From: Candidatus Cloacimonadota bacterium | Lineage (GTDB): Bacteria; Cloacimonadota; Cloacimonadia; Cloacimonadales; TCS61 | Length of the DNA stretch: 8,465 nucleotides | Assembly (NCBI GenBank): GCA_018654125.1 | Contig: JABIME010000327.1 | Coordinates: 1-8,465 of the forward strand | Reading direction: 5' to 3' | Shown here: positions 1 through 6,290 of the stretch, one piece after another | How positions within the stretch are numbered: the stretch's first letter is position 1 | Layout: every line of letters starts with the position of its first letter | The notes under the pieces: model-generated | Databases searched by the model: none | What the model saw: the letters and a program-made list of their open reading frames with translations, nothing else | What the model was told of the DNA's origin: nothing | Made by a program: the position numbers and the translations under genes

Positions 1-875
1 ATTATTGCAGCATCGAAGATTTAAAGAAAGCTTACAATTTTTCTAATCTTCAAGAATTCTTAGATATTTATTATGCAGGATGTAATGTACTAATAAATGA
101 TATTGATTTTTATGATATGACTTGGGCATATCTCACCAAGGCTAAAGAGCAGAATATCATACATACTGAGATCATGTTCGACCCTCAAACTCATACCGAC
201 CGCGGGATTTCTTTTGAAACCGTAGTAAAAGGAATTCATAGAGCTTTGGTAGATGCAGAAACCAAACTTGGAATAACCTCAAAACTAATAATGTCATTCT
301 TACGTCATCTTCCAGAAGAAGCTGCTTTTGTAACGTTGGAACAAGCTGCACCCTTTAAGGAATGGATAGATGCTATTGGCCTTGATTCTTCAGAAGTTGG
401 ACATCCACCATCTAAATTTGAAAGAGTGTTCAAAAAAGCTAAGAAGGAAGGATACTTGATTGTTGCTCATGCAGGTGAGGAAGGTCCTCCGGAGTACATT
501 ACTGAGGCTTTACAATTGTTGCAAGTAGATAGAATCGATCATGGTAATAGATGTTTAGAAGATGTAAATGTTGTTAATGATTTAGTAGAGCGTAAAATGG
601 CATTAACGGTATGTCCACTTTCTAACTTAAAATTAAAAGTTGTTAAAGATCTAAATGAACATCCTCTTAAAAAAATGCTAATAAAAAGTCTTTTTGTAAC
701 AATAAATTCAGATGATCCAGCTTATTTTGGTGGTTATCTTAATGATAATTATTTTGAGATCCAAAGAGCTTTAGATCTTTCAAAGGAAGATATCATTCAA
801 CTAGCTGAAAACTCTATTAATGCCTCATTTTTAAATAAGATAGAAAAAGATAAAATATTATTAAAGATTAAATAA
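1..875 (+). CDS. add: Adenine deaminase (Aah1-type, ADA superfamily), 5' end cut by window
   Basis: This zinc amidohydrolase of purine salvage is predicted to deaminate adenine to hypoxanthine in the cytoplasm. The frame is open from base 3, giving 290 visible residues, so the first in-frame ATG (117) is internal. Upstream codons already match the family (YYAGCNVLINDIDFYDMTWAYL region). Family signatures seen are GLDSSEVGHPP, the HAGEEGPPEY motif at 468-497 (zinc His and catalytic Glu), RIDHG at 531-545, TVCPLSN, and SDDPAYFGG from 708 (metal and catalytic Asp). The DSSE-GHPP and SDDPAYFGGY wording fits the adenine deaminase subgroup better than true adenosine deaminase; this is from family knowledge and is not proof of substrate. 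The missing start, roughly 45-50 residues by family length, would hold the metal-binding HxH. The stop is TAA. Confidence 0.93.
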   Translation, partial: YCSIEDLKKAYNFSNLQEFLDIYYAGCNVLINDIDFYDMTWAYLTKAKEQNIIHTEIMFDPQTHTDRGISFETVVKGIHRALVDAETKLGITSKLIMSFLRHLPEEAAFVTLEQAAPFKEWIDAIGLDSSEVGHPPSKFERVFKKAKKEGYLIVAHAGEEGPPEYITEALQLLQVDRIDHGNRCLEDVNVVNDLVERKMALTVCPLSNLKLKVVKDLNEHPLKKMLIKSLFVTINSDDPAYFGGYLNDNYFEIQRALDLSKEDIIQLAENSINASFLNKIEKDKILLKIK

Positions 876-882
876 AAATCTA

Positions 883-902
883 TTCAGCAAATTTTTGTTG
901 AA
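883..902 (+). terminator. Weak hairpin after the adenine deaminase gene
   Basis: TTCAGCAAA and TTTGTTGAA form a 9-bp stem with one G:U pair and a TT spacer, beginning 7 nt after the stop codon. The stem is AT-rich. The next T-rich run (913-918) is not directly attached, so this is at best a weak terminator or an mRNA 3'-end hairpin. Confidence 0.3.
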
Positions 903-919
903 CAATTGGGAATTTTTTA

Positions 920-948
920 TTTGACACAAAAACCCGATTTTTTGTTGA
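920..948 (+). promoter_or_regulatory. Putative tRNA-Phe promoter
   Basis: TTTGACA (920-926) is followed 16 nt later by TGTTGA (943-948), inside the octamer TTTTGTTG (940-947). If the second block is the -10-like element, transcription would start near 955, just before the mature tRNA 5' end at 962. The same octamer, at slightly different spacing, lies before the regulator gene (5380-5387), and a close variant lies before the selenoprotein gene (3553-3560). The layout resembles the TTTG / TAnnTTTG promoters of Bacteroidota more than TTGACA/TATAAT. This is inferred from three examples only. Confidence 0.45.
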
Positions 949-961
949 GTCCACTTTGCGT

Positions 962-1037
962 GGCGGGATAGCTCAGTTGGTAGAGCAGAGGCCTGAAAAG
1001 CCTTGTGTCCCCAGTTCAAGTCTGGGTCCTGCCACCA
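962..1037 (+). tRNA. tRNA-Phe (anticodon GAA)
   Basis: A full 76-nt cloverleaf can be folded by hand. The acceptor arm is GGCGGGA/TCCTGCC with one G:U pair. The D arm is GCTC...GAGC, the anticodon stem GAGGC/GCCTT, and the loop CTGAAAA with GAA at 995-997. The variable region is GTGTC, and the T arm is CCCAG-TTCAAGT-CTGGG. The discriminator is A and the CCA end is encoded (1035-1037). A run of seven T (1038-1044) follows immediately and may end transcription. The gene converges on the HAD gene, 30 bp away. Confidence 0.98.
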
Positions 1038-1067
1038 TTTTTTTATCCAATTTTAATGAATCTTAGA

Positions 1068-1880
1068 CTACTTCATTAGTTTATTAACAACTTCGGCAAA
1101 TCCATCTTCTTCATTTGAAGATACAATTACATATTTTTGTTTTAAAGTTTTAGGAGCATTAGCAACAACAAAACTCTTATGTGTTATCTCCAAAAGATCT
1201 TCATCATTAAAATCATTACCAATCCCTACAGTTTCAGTCCTTTCAATTCTATGTTTATTACACAACCACTCTGCAGAATGGCCTTTAGAAATATTTTTTG
1301 GAAATACTTCCAGCCATATAGATCTGTTATCTAGAGGCGATGTGGCTCGAATAACTTTTAAAAACCCAAGTTCACTTTTTATAAAATTGAATTTATCTTT
1401 TTCATCTTGTTTTAGTACAGCCAGCAATTGAGTTGCTTTGTTTGGAGAATTATTCAGTTTTAGAGGTTGAGCAAATTCTTCATAAAGTTTAATTCTTCGT
1501 TTAAAATCTGGTAAAGAGTGATATACCCAATAATGAAACTTGTGATTCTCAGGGATTATATCATGAACCATGAAATCCACATTATTTCTTACTAAAACAT
1601 CAATTGCTCTCTTTGTATCTTTTTTGTTAATATGATTTTCATAAATTATATCTTTAGTTTGCCAATTTAAAAAACCAGCTCCCGATGAAAACATCAAATA
1701 ATCAAAATTATGTTCATTTGTCAGTACTTTTTTTGCCGATAGAATATTCCTTCCAGTGGCAATTACAAGTATGATGTTCTTATTTTTAAGCATTTTCATT
1801 GCTTTCAAATTTGCTTCAGAAAATGTCCCGTTGTCTTTGAGCAAAGTTTTATCTAGATCTGTGAATACTGCTTTAATCAT
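1068..1880 (-). CDS. Cof-type HAD-IIB family phosphatase
   Basis: This is a 270-residue cytoplasmic HAD-superfamily hydrolase that probably dephosphorylates sugar phosphates or other small phosphorylated metabolites; the substrate cannot be read from sequence. All HAD motifs are present. Motif I is D8-L-D10-K-T (Asp nucleophile and acid/base), motif II is ATGR at 41-44, the lysine is K199 in SKGHS, and motif IV is GNDFND at 221-226 (Mg2+ binding). The C2B-type cap lies between motifs II and III. The tail SNEEDGFAEVVNKL is the standard family ending, and the length is normal for Cof/YbiV-like proteins. The ATG at 1880 is preceded on its strand by AGGG, 7 nt upstream. The gene converges with tRNA-Phe and diverges from the FAD dehydrogenase gene. 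Confidence 0.93.
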   Translation of the reverse strand: MIKAVFTDLDKTLLKDNGTFSEANLKAMKMLKNKNIILVIATGRNILSAKKVLTNEHNFDYLMFSSGAGFLNWQTKDIIYENHINKKDTKRAIDVLVRNNVDFMVHDIIPENHKFHYWVYHSLPDFKRRIKLYEEFAQPLKLNNSPNKATQLLAVLKQDEKDKFNFIKSELGFLKVIRATSPLDNRSIWLEVFPKNISKGHSAEWLCNKHRIERTETVGIGNDFNDEDLLEITHKSFVVANAPKTLKQKYVIVSSNEEDGFAEVVNKLMK

Positions 1881-1906
1881 ATTTACACCCTAATTCATTT
1901 GATTCA

Positions 1907-1928
1907 CTTGACAAGAATATTAGTCAAG
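1907..1928. promoter_or_regulatory. Dyad CTTGAC-N10-GTCAAG in the divergent intergenic region
   Basis: The 84-bp gap between the divergent HAD and FAD genes holds a perfect 6-bp inverted repeat with a 10-nt spacer. Each arm includes a -35-like hexamer facing away from the other: TTGACA at 1908-1913 on the plus strand and TTGACT (complement of 1922-1927) on the minus strand. It may be two overlapping promoters, an operator, or both. No convincing -10 element was found for either direction. Confidence 0.35.
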
Positions 1929-1964
1929 AAGTTTAGATTTCTCTAAAGATTTCATGGAGGTTGT

Positions 1965-3503
1965 GTGTATCTGATTAGAAATATTTTAGTTCCGGTTGCA
2001 AGAGATGTTAATTTGAATAAAGCAATCTCTAATAAATTAAAGATCTCTGCAAACAAAATAAATAATATTAAAATTTTACGTCGTTCAATTGATGCTCGCA
2101 AGAAAAACTTCCTGAAGTATAATTTAACGCTAATTGCCGATATTGATCTTAATTTAAAATTAGATGCTGAACTACAAGAATATTCCGAGCCACAATCTTA
2201 TATCAAAGATATAATAAAACTTTCAAACTTAAATCCATTTATTATTGGAGCTGGGCCTGCAGGACTCTTTGCAGCACTTTCACTCGTTGAAAATGGCTTT
2301 AAACCATATATTTTTGATAGAGGAGAGACAATAGATCTTCGAGCAAAAAAAGTAGAAGATTTCTGGAATAATGGAATTTTTGATGAAAACAGTAATGTAC
2401 AATTTGGGGAGGGTGGAGCTGGAACATTTTCTGATGGAAAACTCACTTCCAGAACCAGAGATTTTTATACTAATAAAGTAGTTGATTACCTTATCAAGTT
2501 TGGTGCAGATGCATCAATAAGATACGATTCTCTTCCTCACCTTGGAACCGACGGACTTAGAGATATCATTAAGAATTTGCGAGAATTTCTTATTGAGAAA
2601 GGCTGTAAGTTTTTTTGGAACAGCAAGCTGGAAAATATTGATATTAAGGATAATGCAGTTAGTTCCGTTACTATAAATAAAGAAAAGTATTTTCCTGAAA
2701 TTATTGTCTTAGCTATTGGGAATTCAGCAAGAGACACCTTCTTAATGCTTAAAGATAAAATCAAAATGGAAAGTAAATCATTCGCAGTTGGATTTAGAAT
2801 TGAGCATTCCCAGAAATTTATTAATAATTCATTCTATGGTGAAAAAACAGATCTCTCGCTCACTGGTCCGGCAACTTATCGTCTCACAACTAAATATAAA
2901 GAAAAAGGGATTTATAGCTTTTGTATGTGCCCTGGAGGATTTATTGTAGCAGGATCTTCCCAGAAAGACAGTCTTGTTCTTAATGGGATGAGCTTTAAAG
3001 ATAGAAACAATAGATTCGCAAATAGTGCAATCGTTGCAACCGTTAATAATAGTGATTTTGGTGAAGACCTTTTAGCCGGAATGATGTTTCAACAACAAAT
3101 AGAGAAAAAGTGTTTTAGTAGCGATAGACCATATCTTGCTCCATCTCAAAATGCTTTTAATTTCATGAATAATTCTACTTCGAACACATTTACGAAAACC
3201 AGCTTTCAACCGGGAATTTTCCACCACGATCTTAATACTATTTTCCCATCTAAAATTACAGAAGCAATTAAATTTGGTTTAACCAAATTTGATAAAAGAG
3301 CTCCCGGATTTATAGCTAATGGTCTATTACTTGCACCTGAAACTAGAACATCCTCACCTGTTCGAATACTTAGGGACCGTGATACGTTCCATGCTAATGG
3401 GATATTAAATCTCTATCCAGTTGGTGAGGGCTCTGGTTATGCTGGTGGAATTATGAGCAGTGCAGCTGATGGCTTTAAGTGTGGTAATCATTTTTCGTTA
3501 TAA
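1965..3503 (+). CDS. FAD-dependent dehydrogenase (COG2509 type)
   Basis: This is a 512-residue cytoplasmic flavoprotein of the NAD(FAD)-utilising dehydrogenase family; its physiological substrate is unknown. Residues 1-65 form the family's small N-terminal alpha/beta domain with the signature RRSIDARKK. An FAD-binding Rossmann motif follows, GAGPAG at 95-100. The family hallmark VQFGEGGAGTFSDGKL is at 145-160. FMCPGG-like and PGFIANG segments and the closing YPVGEGSGYAGGIMSSAADG flavin-contact region are all present. The start is GTG, with GGAGG 4 nt upstream (1956-1960), and this start keeps the N-terminal domain intact. Length is normal for the family. The tail runs 121 bp short of the selenoprotein gene, with no clear terminator between them. 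No direct link to the redox genes downstream is evident. Confidence 0.9.
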   Translation: MYLIRNILVPVARDVNLNKAISNKLKISANKINNIKILRRSIDARKKNFLKYNLTLIADIDLNLKLDAELQEYSEPQSYIKDIIKLSNLNPFIIGAGPAGLFAALSLVENGFKPYIFDRGETIDLRAKKVEDFWNNGIFDENSNVQFGEGGAGTFSDGKLTSRTRDFYTNKVVDYLIKFGADASIRYDSLPHLGTDGLRDIIKNLREFLIEKGCKFFWNSKLENIDIKDNAVSSVTINKEKYFPEIIVLAIGNSARDTFLMLKDKIKMESKSFAVGFRIEHSQKFINNSFYGEKTDLSLTGPATYRLTTKYKEKGIYSFCMCPGGFIVAGSSQKDSLVLNGMSFKDRNNRFANSAIVATVNNSDFGEDLLAGMMFQQQIEKKCFSSDRPYLAPSQNAFNFMNNSTSNTFTKTSFQPGIFHHDLNTIFPSKITEAIKFGLTKFDKRAPGFIANGLLLAPETRTSSPVRILRDRDTFHANGILNLYPVGEGSGYAGGIMSSAADGFKCGNHFSL

Positions 3504-3530
3504 TTTGTAGAGAAAATTATTGAATTAACA

Positions 3531-3560
3531 TTTGACAGAATTTCAAAATATATTCTGTTG
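3531..3560 (+). promoter_or_regulatory. Putative promoter of the selenoprotein gene
   Basis: TTTGACA (3531-3537) and TTCTGTTG (3553-3560) are arranged as in the tRNA-Phe and trmB upstream regions, with 18 nt between TTGACA and TGTTG. ATAT at 3548-3551 is also in phase with ATAT upstream of trmB. The leader to the ATG would be about 55 nt. The -10 assignment is inferred only from recurrence. Confidence 0.5.
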
Positions 3561-3577
3561 CCTCTAATGATACAACA
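3556..3577. promoter_or_regulatory. Candidate operator TGTTGC-N10-ACAACA
   Basis: This is an imperfect 22-bp dyad (5 of 6 positions pair) overlapping the downstream promoter element. The same motif, at the same distance from TTTGACA, lies before the TrmB-family regulator gene at 5383-5404. Position over the promoter would suit a repressor. The regulator encoded downstream is the natural candidate, but binding is inferred. Confidence 0.45.
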
Positions 3578-3624
3578 ATGTATCTGGAGAGTTAAATAAA
3601 GATGTAAACTAAAAGGAGAGAAAG

Positions 3625-5289
3625 ATGAAAAAACACATTATTGTTTTGGTTATTCTATTGCTTACAATGTCATTGTTTGCAGTATGGCAAGTTGGAGAAC
3701 CAATTACTGATGACTATTCATGGACAGATAGTAATGGTGAAGAGCACTCAATACATGAGTTAACTGCTGCTGGAAAGGCTGTAGTAATATTCTGGGGAGA
3801 AAGTTGGTGACCGGGCTGCACAGCGGCGGCGCCGTTTATGGAAGCATGGTGGAACACACAAAATCCCGATGATGTTTATTACATCGCAACTTATGATTGG
3901 ACTGAAATTGGCGTAACAATGCCATATGCGACAGAAGTTTATGGTTATTATAATGATTTCGGGAATGGTTATGTTCCATTTTTCGGAGTTATTGGAGCAT
4001 ATAATATTTTTATGTATGGTGATAATGATTATCTTCCAGCTCAAAATATGGTACCAGATGCAATTGAATCTTTCAATCATATGGGTGTAGTTGCCCCAAT
4101 TGCAGATGTAGAAAATAATTTCTGGGGATTTAATAATATCGATGTTACCGATATGTTTGCATCACCAAGTGGAAATCCTGTCACTGTTTCAATTTCAGAC
4201 AATAGCAACCCAAATGTTGCCAGTGCTGTTTTAGAAGATGACGTTATTACAATTATTATCGGTTCTGAACTCGGATCAACAGAAATCACTGTTACAGGTG
4301 ATGATGGATCTGACGAAACTGTTGATGATGTATTTGTTGTTACAGCGTTAAATCCTAACCTTCTGAGCTATGATTATGATTTAGAAGATAGTCCTGCTCA
4401 GGGATTATATCCTAATAATCCTAACCAATATGCAAATTCTTATACAGATCTAGGCTGGACATCTATCGATGTTACAGAAACAGATGAAATTTCTAATGTT
4501 CATTTTTCTGTAATGTGGGAAAGTGTTGATTATGCTTCTGAAGGAACTTTCCGAGCTACATCACCAACTGGAACTGATGTTGAACTTTATGCTTCTGCAG
4601 GTACAACACCTACACAATTAGAGCTCGATGCCACTGGCTTCAATGGTGAAGCAATGAATGGTGAGTGGATCATTTATATGCTAGATAGCTTTGGTGATGG
4701 TGGACATCAAGTAACCGATGGTGTTGTAACTTTCATGGCAAGTTCTACTGATATCGGAATGGTTGCAGGACTTGTTACAGATGCTACAGGTGCTCCAATT
4801 TCAGATGCTGTGATTACTGTTAGCAATATTGCAACAATGGTAGATGAAGATGGTCAATTTTCTTTTGATATATTAAGTGGAGATTATACATTCACATGTG
4901 AAGCAGACGGTTATGAAGTAGCAACACTTGATGAAACTGTTACAACAGGTGAACTTACTTATTTAGGTTTCGAATTAACAGCTATAACAGGAACTAATGA
5001 TCTACCTATCTTTGCAACAGAGCTTCAAAACAATTATCCAAATCCATTTAACCCAACAACAAATATCGCTTACTCAGTTAAAGAAGCTGGTAATGTTACT
5101 TTAGAAGTTTACAATATTAAGGGACAACTTGTAAGAACTCTTGTAAATGGCACAAAAGAGACAGGACAGTTTACTGCAACGTGGAATGGAACTGATAATA
5201 ATAGCAAATCTGTTTCAAGTGGAGTTTACTTCTACAAAATGAAGTCTGGTAATTACTCTTCTACAAAAAAAATGATCCTTATGAAATAG
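3625..5289 (+). CDS. Secreted thioredoxin-like selenoprotein (UPGC) with P-like, carboxypeptidase-regulatory-like and C-terminal sorting domains
   Basis: One 554-residue frame runs through an in-frame TGA (3808-3810) read as selenocysteine U62, ending at TAG. Domains in order are: signal peptide (~1-19, MKK plus hydrophobic core); thioredoxin-like fold (~40-155) with VVIFWGESW-U62-P-G-C65-TAAAPFMEAW and a likely cis-Pro at P118 (YVPFF); Ig-like beta domain (~163-241); P/Homo B-like domain (~275-373, SPTGTDVEL, NGEWIIYMLDSFGDGG); carboxypeptidase-regulatory-like beta sandwich (~379-451); and type IX/FlgD-like sorting domain (~466-554). U62 stands where related proteins have the attacking Cys of CxxC, so an extracytoplasmic thiol-selenol oxidoreductase is predicted. 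The only other Cys is C425. The ATG has GGAG 6 nt upstream. A TGA stop would leave a 61-residue peptide of signal sequence and first strands. The domains after the TGA are intact, which argues against decay. Sec-synthesis genes are not in the window. Confidence 0.85.
3808..3850 (+). promoter_or_regulatory. Bacterial SECIS element with recoded UGA (Sec)
   Basis: Hand folding gives an upper stem AGCGGC (3822-3827) with GCCGUU (3831-3836) closing a GGC loop (3828-3830). The loop starts 17 nt after the UGA and has G in its first two positions, both features of bacterial SECIS elements bound by SelB. A lower stem is possible: A3810-U3850, CC 3811-3812 with GG 3848-3849, G3813-U3847, and UGC 3817-3819 with GCA 3844-3846, with bulges between. 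Bases 3811-3835 are 21/25 G or C in an AT-rich gene, and they force three consecutive GCG Ala codons, which suggests selection on RNA structure. A rival hairpin GCUGC-ACA-GCGGC exists but lacks a G in the loop and sits too close to the UGA. Confidence 0.82.
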
Positions 5290-5316
5290 TTACACAATCT
5301 ATAATAGTGTAATACA

Positions 5317-5347
5317 AAACGCCCTGATTAATCAGGGCGTTTTTTTT
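5317..5347 (+). terminator. Strong intrinsic terminator after the selenoprotein gene
   Basis: AAAACGCCCTGATT and AATCAGGGCGTTTT form a perfect inverted repeat with a GC-rich core. It is followed by an uninterrupted T run (5340-5347). It begins 28 nt after the stop codon and separates the selenoprotein unit from the trmB-dsbD unit. Being palindromic with flanking A and T runs, it could in principle act in both directions. Confidence 0.95.
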
Positions 5348-5357
5348 GTTATTAATA

Positions 5358-5387
5358 TTTGACAACTCATCCCGATATGTTTTGTTG
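5358..5387 (+). promoter_or_regulatory. Putative promoter of the trmB-dsbD unit
   Basis: TTTGACA (5358-5364), ATAT (5375-5378) and TTTTGTTG (5380-5387) stand at the same spacing as upstream of the selenoprotein gene. It lies just after the terminator, so it is likely the promoter for trmB and perhaps for dsbD and the lipoprotein gene. Confidence 0.5.
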
Positions 5388-5404
5388 CCCCACAAGTTGC
5401 AACA
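5383..5404. promoter_or_regulatory. Candidate operator TGTTGC-N10-GCAACA
   Basis: This is a perfect 6-bp inverted repeat with a 10-nt spacer, 20 bp before the trmB start codon and overlapping the promoter's downstream element. A matching copy lies before the selenoprotein gene (3556-3577). The position suggests autoregulation by the TrmB-family protein; this is inference. Confidence 0.5.
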
Positions 5405-5423
5405 GTATATTTAAGGAGAATAA

Positions 5424-6233
5424 ATGACAGAACATCTAGTTGAGTTGATGGAAGTTGGACTTACTGAAAATGAAGCAAAGGTTTATAGTTGTTTACTCCG
5501 GAAACACACTTTTACAGCTACTGAGATATCTCAATGTTGCAACGTGAACAGATCTAGAATATATTCTGTTTTAGAGAGCTTGATAGGTAAAGGATTATGC
5601 ATCGAAAAATTAGGTAAGATCAGAAAATTCCAAGCCGCTGCACCAGAGATCGCTTTTGAGAAACTTATAAGCGAACAAAACAATAAGCTAAAAACACTAA
5701 ATTCACTTCCAGATCTTCTATCACCTATTTATCAATCTAATAGCGATAATTCTTCTCCGCTTGAATTTATAGAAGTTTATGGAACTCCTGCGAGTATTAT
5801 AAAAAAACACCATACTTTAGAGCTAGAATCTAAAGAAGTTGTGCTTTCACTTTGCAAATCTCCATACGCAATGTCTAAAGATCTCGATATTCATGAAGAG
5901 CAGTCAGAAAGTATGAAGTCTGGTGTTATATTCAAATCAATATTTGAGGTAGAGACAGATAACATTGTACACTTTGCAAAAAGAATGAAGAATTTTGAGG
6001 ATCAAGGTGAGCAAATTAAAGTAGCTTATCACCTTCCAATTAAATTACATGTTTTCGATGACCATACAGTAATGTTCTCAATGATTAATCAGGTAAATCC
6101 AGAGCAAAACCTTACATATATGGTAATTAAGCATTCAGATCTCGCAGAAACCCTCATCACAACATTCTATAAATATTGGAATGACGCGATCACTGTTGAT
6201 AAGTTTTTAGACAAAGAAAACATTAAACTTTAG
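5424..6233 (+). CDS. TrmB-family winged-helix transcriptional regulator
   Basis: This 269-residue cytoplasmic protein has an N-terminal TrmB-type winged HTH (about 5-75). GLTENEAKVYSCLL, TATEISQCCNV and the recognition helix NRSRIYSVLESLIGKGL are followed by the wing. A short helical linker (~73-95) and a C-terminal sensor-like domain (~112-269) follow. The family is best known from archaea, where members regulate sugar uptake and metabolism; bacterial members have varied or unknown ligands. Adjacent cysteines C38-C39 sit just before the recognition helix, with C23, C59 and C144 elsewhere. In this redox neighbourhood thiol or metal sensing is possible but unproven. The ATG has AAGGAG 5 nt upstream. 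The gene lies 57 bp before dsbD on the same strand, so it probably heads that unit. The effector is unknown. Confidence 0.85.
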   Translation: MTEHLVELMEVGLTENEAKVYSCLLRKHTFTATEISQCCNVNRSRIYSVLESLIGKGLCIEKLGKIRKFQAAAPEIAFEKLISEQNNKLKTLNSLPDLLSPIYQSNSDNSSPLEFIEVYGTPASIIKKHHTLELESKEVVLSLCKSPYAMSKDLDIHEEQSESMKSGVIFKSIFEVETDNIVHFAKRMKNFEDQGEQIKVAYHLPIKLHVFDDHTVMFSMINQVNPEQNLTYMVIKHSDLAETLITTFYKYWNDAITVDKFLDKENIKL

Positions 6234-6234
6234 G

Positions 6235-6249
6235 AATGCAAATTGCATT
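6235..6249. promoter_or_regulatory. Short palindrome AATGCAA-A-TTGCATT before dsbD
   Basis: This is a perfect 7-bp inverted repeat with a single central base, starting 1 nt after the trmB stop. The 1-nt spacer makes it poor as an RNA hairpin and better as a protein-binding site. Its right arm TTGCAT could serve as a -35 element for a weak dsbD promoter (ATAAAT at 6266-6271), but this is not convincing. Its TTGC/GCAA core recalls the arms of the candidate operators in reversed arrangement. Confidence 0.3.
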
Positions 6250-6290
6250 TACTTAATAGTATTAAATAAATATAAAATATCGGAGGATTA

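Noticed and set aside
3808..3810. TGA as a reassigned sense codon (Trp in code 4 or Gly in code 25)
   Set aside because: All six complete or 3'-complete genes end in TAA or TAG and none in TGA, so reassignment had to be considered. But this is the only in-frame TGA in over 2,000 codons, Trp is written TGG throughout, and the position and hairpin fit selenocysteine specifically.
3625..3810. A nonsense-mutated pseudogene or sequencing error
   Set aside because: The frame stays open for 1.4 kb after the TGA with intact domains and normal codon use. The change falls exactly on the catalytic position and is followed by a structured GC-rich stretch. A sequencing error (TGC or TGT read as TGA) remains possible but would not explain the hairpin.
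3815..3827. Alternative hairpin GCUGC-ACA-GCGGC as the SECIS
   Set aside because: Its loop has no G and starts about 9 nt after the UGA, outside the usual 16-37 nt range. The downstream GGC-loop stem fits better, though the two could compete.
3760..4080. Minus-strand open frame across the SECIS region
   Set aside because: It has no start context and no recognisable protein. It is the antisense of a well-supported gene.
3838..5289. A separate gene starting at the ATG at 3838
   Set aside because: There is no ribosome binding site (the upstream bases are the hairpin stem). The product would lack a signal peptide while carrying a secretion-sorting tail, and its start falls inside the thioredoxin helix.
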